64,000 nucleotides of DNA, taken from the NCBI GenBank assembly GCA_022747635.1, contig JAKTNV010000018.1:3126927-3190926 (forward strand), read 5' to 3'. A program made the translations under genes and the position numbers. The notes beneath the pieces were generated by a model. That model was not told the DNA's origin and did no database searches. It saw only the letters and a program-made list of their open reading frames with translations. This document shows, one piece after another, positions 57,175 to 64,000 of the stretch (positions are counted from its first letter, which is position 1; every line of letters begins with the position of its first letter). The stretch comes from Hetaerina americana. Taxonomy: Eukaryota; Arthropoda; Insecta; Odonata; Calopterygidae.

Positions 57175-60100
57175 CCCTCCCCATACTACAACCTTGACGT
57201 GGTGGAAGGGCTTGTGCGTTCCGATGACCCCTAGAGCTGTGCTGGCAGGAGTAATAAAAATTGCTCCTGGTAGGGTCACCCATGCCAGATAGGTCGAAGG
57301 TTAGGAGCCAGACGAAAGGTAGTCCACGCAGCGTCTGTTCCTCAGTGAGGCGGCTGCAATGGCGTCTGACCCCAGTGGGGCGGCCAGTAAGTGATGGTGT
57401 CACGTTAAAAACACTATTGAGGAAGGCAACGGGAAACCACCTCAATTATCATTCCCTAGAAAAATATGATGGACAATAGAGATATTTTGAGTCCTGGCAA
57501 CCACGGGGCTTGGCCCAATCGGCCGTGTGTCGTGCCCGGCAGCGGGGGAGGCAAGGCTTCCGCGGTCGTCATCCCACGAAACCCTTGCAAGGGAAAACCA
57601 GCAGCAGCAGGACAGAAGACGCAGGAGAAGAAAACCAAATTAGTTAAAATAGGAACGTGGAATGTTAGGACAATGATGAGGACAGGAAAATTGGAGAATG
57701 TTAAGCGAGAGATGGAAAGGGGAAATATAGATATTTTAGGTCTATGCGAGGTGAGATGGAAAGATAGCGGGGATTACTGGAGTGATAAGTATAGAATAAT
57801 ATACAGCTGTGGGGAAGAGAGCCAACGAGGGGTTGCCATAGTATTAAATGAAGAGGTAGGAAGAAGCGTAGTCAACATAGAGCAGGTAACGGATAGAATA
57901 CTACTAGTGGAGATAAAAGCAGAACCGACGAACTTAGTTATTATTCAGGTATACATGCCACCGAGCAACCATAAGGAAGAAGAGGTCGATAGGATATACG
58001 ATCAGTTAGAGGACATAATCGCGTGTGTTCCTGCAGGGAAACATTTGATAGTGATGGGGGATTGGAATGCGACGGTAGGCGAAGGAAGAGATGGTGAGGA
58101 GGTGGGGGACTACGGTTTAGGCACGAGGAATGACCGCGGGGAGAAAGCAGTTGAGTTCTGCAGGAGACAGGGGTTAGTCATCACCAACACTTGGTTTAGA
58201 CACCACAAAAGACGCAGGTATACATGGAAAATGCCAGGTGACTCAGGAAGATATCAGCTAGATTATATCCTGGTTAGACACAGGTTTAGGAACAGTGTGA
58301 TAAATTCCCACAGCTTCCCGGGGGCGGATGCGGACTCAGACCACAATTTAGTTGTTATGAAATGTAGCGTACGTTTCAAAAAGATAAGGCAGGGGCGGCG
58401 AGTTAGAAAATGGAATGTAGAAGCATTAAATGGGTTGAAAAGGAAGGAATACAAACAGGCGGTAGAGGAAATCATGGAGGATGGCATGGGGCTTAGTACT
58501 ATCGAAGAAAAATGGGAAATGATCAAGAAAGGGTTGTCTAAAGCCGCAAAAGACACTATTGGAACCGTTAACGCTAAAAGGACTAGGAAACCATGGATCA
58601 CGGATGAGATGATTACAAAGATGGATGAGCGGCGAAAATGGAAGAATATAAATACAGAATTAGGCAAAATGAAGTACAAAGAATTGAACAATAAATTGAG
58701 GCGGGCAACAAATAAGGCAAAAGACGCATGGTGGAAGACGCAGTGCGATGATATGGAAAGTCTGCAGAGGAAGGGTGAAATCGGTGCGCTGTACAGCAAA
58801 GTTAAATCGTTATCGGGAAGTAAGAAAGGAAGAGCTATGCTAACAGTTAGAGATAAGGCGGGTAAGGTAATAGTTGACGCAGGAAAGATCCAAGAGAGAT
58901 GGAAGGAGTATATAGAAGAACTGTATAGTAAAGAACTCAGACCTACAAAGTTAGACATTGTAAAAGAAAATGACGTAGAGGAAGACAGCTTAGGTCCAGG
59001 CATACTAGAAAATGAGATAGAAAGGGCATTTAGGGAAATGAAACTAAAAAAGGCCGTGGGGGTAGATAACATTCCCGTGGAACTTTTAAAATGCTTAGGG
59101 AAATGTGGGAGGAAGAGGTTATATGGGCTGATCCGTAGCATTTATGAGGAGGGAATCTGGCCGGAAGACTTTGTGAGAGCAGTTTTAGTTCCGATTCCGA
59201 AAAAGGTAAAGGCCACGTCATGTGAGGACTATAGGACAATTAGTTTGATATCCCACGCAGCTAAAGTTGTTCTCAGGATCATAAACAAAAGGATAGAGAG
59301 TAGGGCAAATGATTACTTAGGGGATGATCAGTTTGGGTTTAGGAAGGGGAGAGGTACGCGTGATGCCATTGCAGTAATGAGATTATTAATCGAGAGGAAT
59401 ATAGAACACAACCAGGAGGTATTTGCCTGTTTCGTAGATTTCGAAAAAGCGTTTGATAGAGTGAATTGGGAAAAACTAATGAGTATTCTGCAGAAAATAG
59501 GAATAGATTGGAGGGAAAGGAGGCTAATCCGCAACCTGTACATGTCTCAGACTGCTCAGGTGCGGGTGGGAAATGGGGAGTCAGGATGGGCAGTGCTAGG
59601 AAGGGGTGTAAGGCAGGGTTGCCCATTATCACCGTTGCTGTTCAACCTGTATGCAGAGGAAATGATCAAAGAGGCATGGGAAGAACTCGAGGTAGGAATG
59701 AAAGTGGGCGGGGGATTCGTAAAATCAGTTAGGTTTGCTGATGACCAAGCTTTAGTTTGTCAGTCAGCCAAGGGGCTGCAAGCATTGCTGAGTGAATTGG
59801 AAATTCAGTGCGACAGGTATGGGATAAAAATCAACATGAATAAAAGAAAGGTAATGCGATTTTCTAGAGACAAAAAGGCCAAGCTTAACATTAAAGTAGG
59901 AGGGCAAAAACTAGAGCGGGTAGAACAGTTTACGTATCTCGGTAGTGTTTTGGACCAACACGGTCAAAGTAGTAGGGACGTAAGGAGAAGAATTGCGCTA
60001 GGCAAAGAGGCTTTCACAAGGAGGAGGGAGTTGATGACGGGGACTTTGAGTAAGGATGTTAAGAAAAGACTCGTAAAAACTTTGATATGGAGCGTAGCTA

Positions 60101-60544
60101 TGTACGGCGCGGAAACGTGGTCATTGAAGCAGGAGGATAGACGTAGACTGGAGGCTTTTGAAATGTGGGTGTGGAGAAGAATGGAGAAGGTGAAATGGAC
60201 AGAGAAGAAAACAAATGAGGAAGTACTTGGTATGGTGGGCGAAGAGAGGGGTTTGTTGGGAGCAATCCTATGGAGGCAGGAAAAGTGGATGAAGGGGGTG
60301 TTGACCGGCAGTGGGATGTTGAAGACTGTGATGGAGGGTAGAATGTTGGGCAAAAGAGGAAAGGGAAGGAACAGGATAGGGATGTTGGACGGGATGAAGG
60401 GAGGAAGAAAGTACGCGGAGATGAAGAGGGACCTGATATAGAGTAGGATGATGGATTTTGTGTTTTGTTAGGAGTAATAAAATATTTGTTTGGTAGTTGT
60501 GTCCATCCAAAAACCTACCTTAACCGGTAGATTACCTTAAAAAA
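57175..60544 (+). mobile_element. Complete RTE-like non-LTR retrotransposon with 11-bp target-site duplication
   Basis: 3370 bp flanked by ATATTTACTAG at 57164-57174 and 60545-60555. About 290 bp of 5' UTR, one ORF, about 100 bp of 3' UTR ending TTACCTTAAAAAA. Inserted antisense in the CR1-like ORF2; joining the flanks restores its reading frame. Derived or related copies: 10779, 15340, 26735, 40095, 50205. Confidence 0.95.
57466..60441 (+). CDS. RTE-like endonuclease-reverse transcriptase, intact
   Basis: 991 codons with no stop or frameshift. Makes the nick and copies its own RNA at the target (target-primed reverse transcription, known for the clade). Residues about 61-295 are an APE-type endonuclease: KIGTWNVRTM, GLCEVRW (metal-binding Glu), VMGDWNATVG, YQLDYILV, DSDHNLVV (His/Asp). 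RT at about 520-800: [45 protein letters not shown] (A), [16 protein letters not shown] (B), [10 protein letters not shown] (C, near residue 757), FTYLGSVLD. C-terminal part with SVAMYGAETWSLK. No ORF1. The start ATG at 57466 or 57469 is preceded by the conserved 5' UTR. Clade call RTE is by motif order and single-ORF layout; Proto2 or a related clade is possible. Confidence 0.93.
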   Translation: MMDNRDILSPGNHGAWPNRPCVVPGSGGGKASAVVIPRNPCKGKPAAAGQKTQEKKTKLVKIGTWNVRTMMRTGKLENVKREMERGNIDILGLCEVRWKDSGDYWSDKYRIIYSCGEESQRGVAIVLNEEVGRSVVNIEQVTDRILLVEIKAEPTNLVIIQVYMPPSNHKEEEVDRIYDQLEDIIACVPAGKHLIVMGDWNATVGEGRDGEEVGDYGLGTRNDRGEKAVEFCRRQGLVITNTWFRHHKRRRYTWKMPGDSGRYQLDYILVRHRFRNSVINSHSFPGADADSDHNLVVMKCSVRFKKIRQGRRVRKWNVEALNGLKRKEYKQAVEEIMEDGMGLSTIEEKWEMIKKGLSKAAKDTIGTVNAKRTRKPWITDEMITKMDERRKWKNINTELGKMKYKELNNKLRRATNKAKDAWWKTQCDDMESLQRKGEIGALYSKVKSLSGSKKGRAMLTVRDKAGKVIVDAGKIQERWKEYIEELYSKELRPTKLDIVKENDVEEDSLGPGILENEIERAFREMKLKKAVGVDNIPVELLKCLGKCGRKRLYGLIRSIYEEGIWPEDFVRAVLVPIPKKVKATSCEDYRTISLISHAAKVVLRIINKRIESRANDYLGDDQFGFRKGRGTRDAIAVMRLLIERNIEHNQEVFACFVDFEKAFDRVNWEKLMSILQKIGIDWRERRLIRNLYMSQTAQVRVGNGESGWAVLGRGVRQGCPLSPLLFNLYAEEMIKEAWEELEVGMKVGGGFVKSVRFADDQALVCQSAKGLQALLSELEIQCDRYGIKINMNKRKVMRFSRDKKAKLNIKVGGQKLERVEQFTYLGSVLDQHGQSSRDVRRRIALGKEAFTRRRELMTGTLSKDVKKRLVKTLIWSVAMYGAETWSLKQEDRRRLEAFEMWVWRRMEKVKWTEKKTNEEVLGMVGEERGLLGAILWRQEKWMKGVLTGSGMLKTVMEGRMLGKRGKGRNRIGMLDGMKGGRKYAEMKRDLI

Positions 60545-60555
60545 ATATTTACTAG

Positions 60556-61672
60556 GTATGAATCTCTGTATTGCTGAACGTGTTATCGCAAGAAAATTAT
60601 TCCAGGTATCCTCGACACTCCTAGTTTTGCTTAATTCGTCAAATCTAAGAAAGGAACAGTTTAACTCACGTTTTAGGCCATCATGGTCAGCTTTATTGAA
60701 TAAATAAATTTTTCTCTTAGGTTTGTTAACTTTTTCTACGCTTAGGGAAAATTTAGCGTTTACAGCCCTGTGATCACTGATTCCATCAATAACTCCTACA
60801 TTTAAGACTCTTTGGGGTATATTAGTAGCTAATAGATCAAGAATGTTCTTTCCCCTTGTTGGTGAAGTGACTAATTGATGTAGGGAATTTGAGGTGAACG
60901 TCAAAATGAGGGACTCGCATAAATCCTTGTCTTTACCTCCATTTATAAAACTGTACGAATCCCAATCTACTGTGGGAACATTAAAATCGCCACCGATTAT
61001 TAAACTATGCTCATTGTTGTGGGATGTAAAGCTTTTTATCTGCCTTTCTAGATCTAGTATTGAGTTAACGCCAGCATGGGGTGGTCTATAATACGCGCAA
61101 ACATATATTCTTTTCGCACTGGGTATTTTTACTGAGCACCAGACACTTTCTATACAGTTATCAGGAAATAACTCAGCTCTACTGTTGGTAGAGTTTTTTA
61201 CCGCGATAAACACTCCTCCTCCGACTCTATTCTGTCTGTCGTTTCTATAAACTGTAAAGGACTTGGGAAATATTTCGCTGTCTGCGATATCATCTGTTAA
61301 CCAACTTTCAGTTCCTATAATGATATCTGATTCTGTGCTATGAATGAGGTGGTGAAATTCCGGTATCTTATTTTTTAAACTTCAGCAGTTAACTACTACT
61401 ACGGAAATTATTTCTTTGTCTAGAACCTTCTTTGTGTTCGTTGCGGTCTGCTTTCTGGTGATGTTATTTATAAGTCTTTTGGGTGTCTTAATACACGATC
61501 GGTCCATATCCTGATAAGTGAATCTTTCTTTTGTCTCATTAGCACTGTACGTAACTTGAGAAATTTCTTTAGGTAACCTAGTATTGTGAGACCCACTAAT
61601 TGACCTACACTTTATAATATCGTTATCAGGGAAATTTATCTTTAAATTTATCCCACTACCTAACCTACTCAT
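60556..61672 (-). pseudogene. CR1-like ORF2, N-terminal APE endonuclease part
   Basis: Starts at 61672 (MSRLGSGINLKI). An in-frame TGA at about 61383 sits where CR1 elements have Arg in the NCRS motif (here NC-stop-SLKNK), so it is probably a CGA to TGA change. Beyond it: GTESWL, VCAYYRPPHAG, IIGGDFNVPTVDWDS, and GISDHRAVNAKF (catalytic His/Asp). Continues to the RTE insertion point. Confidence 0.85.
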
Positions 61673-62696
61673 TTGCCTAAAAAATATCTACAGTGCTTGA
61701 AGATCCTATGAGCCACCCGAACCGACGCCTCAGGGGTGTAGTGGACCCCAGAGCGGTTCAAGGGGGTGCTAGAAGATCCAAGCACCGGTCCCAAGTCCAC
61801 AAACTCGGCCCCCATGTCTCGACAGAATTTCCACAGCCTTCCGTTTAGAGACTCAATACGACTCCAAACGTAAGCACCGCAGTCAGTCCGCGGGACAATG
61901 CTGGACAACCGTAAGTCCACACCAGATGCCTCCCGCACACGATCCACTTCGGATTTTAGGTCCCTTAAGGCACCCAAAATCCTTTCGGATCCGTACCTGG
62001 AAGCATCGTTGGTGCCGACATGGGCTACCAACCGCAGCATGGAGCAGTTCGTGCCTTGGACCGCCGCCCCCACTGCAGCCGTGGCGTTAGGAATTAACCC
62101 CCCAGGCATACAGTAGGAGGTAACCCTCTGGTTCGTCACGTCCCTATCCGACCTCTCCCGCAATGGGGCCACCAACCGCCGGACGTTGGAACTCCCTAGC
62201 AATAAGATTCCCCCCCTCCCAGCGCGACTACCCCTAGGGATGGAGGACGTCGAGGATTGGGGTGCGCTCTCGGCCGCGCAAACAGGCGTCTCGACGCCGT
62301 CCTCGGACAGCGCCGCGAAGCCGTTGCTGACAGGGATGGGGGCGGCCTCCACCACCCCCTCTCCCGGAATCGACCTCGCCGCTGCTCCGCGCCTCTTGGT
62401 CGCCACCTTCCACTCCTCTGGCCGAGGGGAAGGGGTCGCCACCGGGCGAGAAGGGCTGGCCACCGTCGCCTTCAAGAACGACTTATTAGCATTTGCACCC
62501 GGGACACCAAACTGGTGCTGCTTGCGGTCCGGGAGGCAACGGGGCGAGCCCCCGCGCCCGAGGCGGCCACACACCCCGTCAGCCTGGAGCAGAGCTCCGC
62601 CACTATCCTCTCTAGCTCGGCGACGCGGGCCCTTAAGAGCTCGCTCTCCGCCGCTACTCGAGTCGAGTCATGGACGGAGGACCTTCGGGTAGCCAT
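61669..62696 (-). pseudogene. CR1-like ORF1 with coiled coil and SGNH esterase domain, frameshifted
   Basis: The N-terminus (minus strand from 62696) reads ELLRARVAELERIVAELCSR, a coiled coil. A frameshift near 62500 leads into the frame continuing to 61669. That frame carries ILLLGSSNVRRL (SGNH block I, Ser nucleophile), HVGTND (block III, Asn) and GVHYTPEA (block V, His). Esterase-type ORF1 proteins are known in CR1-group LINEs. The stop TGA overlaps the ORF2 ATG as ATGA at 61669-61672. Confidence 0.8.
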
Positions 62697-62859
62697 CCTA
62701 TTCTCGATTACTTTTGTAAAGTTAATATATGTTTTAACGCCTAGGTTTTACGCTGTAATAACTCGAGTGGTGTGGAAAAGGCGCTCGCGAGGTACAAGTA
62801 GCTCAAGTAGGTGGTTAAGTCCGATATGTGCGTAAGTATAGGCTTATTGCAAATTAGTG

Positions 62860-63935
62860 GTTGAGTGAGGGTCGAGTACCCTCGCAGCGGGGGGTTAAGT
62901 AGCTGGTGGGTGACCCAAGGTAAAGGCTGTTGACGCGGGGAAGGTGACCTTGGTTAAGGGCGAGGGGAGTGTACAATGGAGAGGGGAAACTAAGGAATTT
63001 AGGGAGAGTAGGAGAAGTGCAAGCGTGCTACTACTGGTTTCACGTGAGCTTTACAGCTAAATAGTTTAAATACGAAGAGAAATGACGGCGGTAAATCTAT
63101 ATGTATAAACCGCGAGGAATACACTTACATCTACTAAGAGCTAGTATATATATGTATAAAAAGAAGCGGCACTCAAACACAGAGAAGACACAAAACTATA
63201 TTTATATATAATAATAGATAATAATAGTATGTACCTCTAGAAATATACTTAAGAACTAGCAAGGATAATTAATGAAACACTCAAACACACCAAAACCAGG
63301 TAGATAGACGAGTACGAGCTAAATACACATGCAAATCACAAGCAACTCTAAACACTAAACTTATAATTTATCTTAAATTTAATGCAAATTCTCTCCTACA
63401 TAAGAAATAAGAATTTGATTCACGAAGTTAAGGTAGTTGAATAATATCAACACCACAAAAATACGCTAAAAATAATATGCAAAGGCAACTAGAACAACGA
63501 TGTTACTATAACAATAAAACGCGAAGACGTTACTACGTAAGGAAAATTGCTAATGTAATAATTTAAGAGACTCAAACGGTATAAATTCTAAAGTAGATAT
63601 AAGTTAAAACAGTTATCTAAGATAAGAACTACAATACAATTACTGGAGCAAACGATAAACTATCTCGGCAAAAAAGCTACATTCGGCGAAACAATCAACT
63701 TTGTAATAGTATAACTAACGATAAAGCTAAACACTTAATGTTAAATGAACGAAATAAAATGAGTTTATTAAAATATATATAAATATGTACTACTTATCAT
63801 TACTCTTAATATGTAGCTAGGACTAGGCGGCTATTCTACATGCGTCGCAAGGGGTTCTGCAGGTAGCGGCGGAACAGGTCCGGAGCTCAGTGAGGCACGT
63901 CCTTTCACTCCAAGAGTCAGACGAAGAATATATAT
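62860..63935. other. No gene recognised; possibly CR1 5' UTR then flank
   Basis: 62860-63060 is G-rich and could be the 5' UTR of the CR1-like element. 63070-63780 is very AT-rich with no open frames. 63840-63930 is GC-richer, unassigned. Confidence 0.4.
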
Positions 63936-63978
63936 ATGTGTGTGTGTGTACATATGTGTGTGTGTGTGTGTGTGTATG
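63930..63978. repeat. (TG)n/(TA)n microsatellite
   Basis: tatatatgtgtgtgtgtgta followed by another TG run close to the right edge. Confidence 0.9.
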
Positions 63979-64000
63979 TTTGTTTTTTTTCCCCCGAAGA

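Larger units (their letters stand above)
55170..62860 (-). mobile_element. Near full-length CR1-like LINE, interrupted by an RTE
   Basis: On the minus strand: ORF1 (62696-61669), ORF2 endonuclease (61672-60556), interruption (60544-57175), and ORF2 RT to the end (57163-55253), then a short 3' UTR with a (TA)n tail at 55175-55195. Without the insert the element is about 4.3 kb. The 5' limit is uncertain. ORF1 has a frameshift and ORF2 a stop, so this copy is dead. Confidence 0.85.

Noticed and set aside
57164..57445. N-terminal extension of the CR1-like RT frame to 57445
   Set aside because: This part is the antisense of the inserted RTE 5' UTR and not CR1 sequence; the true continuation is at 60556.
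58263..59141. 292-codon minus-strand frame opposite the RTE ORF
   Set aside because: Shadow of the intact sense ORF; composition (Ser/Leu/Phe rich) is typical of antisense translation.

Overview
This is animal nuclear DNA, most likely from an arthropod, although the sequence alone does not fix the lineage. The evidence is split coding exons with GT/AG introns, AT-rich introns several kilobases long, and a dense mix of mariner, pogo/Tigger, piggyBac, Penelope-like, CR1-like and RTE-like elements plus tRNA-derived SINEs. No prokaryotic gene, CRISPR array or operon is present.

Two host genes can be assembled exon by exon, with every splice phase consistent. The first, on the minus strand, is AFG2A (SPATA5/Drg1 family). 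It starts at 32061 and runs off the left edge; seven exons (31872-32061, 31586-31771, 23255-23758, 19317-19503, 14741-15257, 12110-12319, 1129-1401) give 689 codons covering the N-domain, AAA1 and most of AAA2. The second, on the plus strand, is a CtIP/RBBP8/Sae2-type DNA-end-resection factor. Its seven exons (32597-32768, 32842-32947, 42234-42295, 44004-45330, 46624-46732, 46849-46957, 50624-50652) sum to exactly 638 codons including the stop. The two ATGs lie head to head, 535 bp apart, so the genes probably share a bidirectional promoter. Nothing in the sequence suggests that the products act together: AFG2A works in ribosome maturation and CtIP with MRE11 in DNA end resection.

Almost everything else is mobile DNA in the introns and 3' flank. 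1-3.4 kb: AFG2A exon 7 and a Penelope-like remnant. 3.37-7.05 kb: a pogo/Tigger-like transposon containing about 54 copies of a 52-bp minisatellite whose 17-bp submonomer resembles the transposon's own terminal repeat. 7.2-11.8 kb: LINE, two mariners, a short RTE-derived element and a SINE. 12.1-20.9 kb: AFG2A exons 6, 5 and 4 among a tandemly duplicated piggyBac tail, a twin-primed RTE, a CR1-like remnant and a Tigger whose terminal repeats enclose exon 4. 20.6-24.1 kb is duplicated at 33.4-37.0 kb, placing a second copy of AFG2A exon 3 inside CtIP intron 2. 24.4-30.5 kb is a LINE cluster. 37-50 kb holds more LINE, mariner, MITE, Tigger, SINE and Penelope remnants in CtIP introns. 52.1-54.9 kb holds two abutting mariners and a Penelope GIY-YIG remnant.

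The right end (55.2-62.8 kb) is a nearly full-length CR1-like LINE on the minus strand with an SGNH-esterase ORF1 and an EN-RT ORF2. It is split by a complete, intact RTE-like retrotransposon (57175-60544) bounded by a perfect 11-bp target-site duplication. I found no convincing new multi-gene system. The most unusual structures are the minisatellite inside the transposon, the exon-3 duplication, the enclosed exon 4, and the RTE with its internally deleted derivative.
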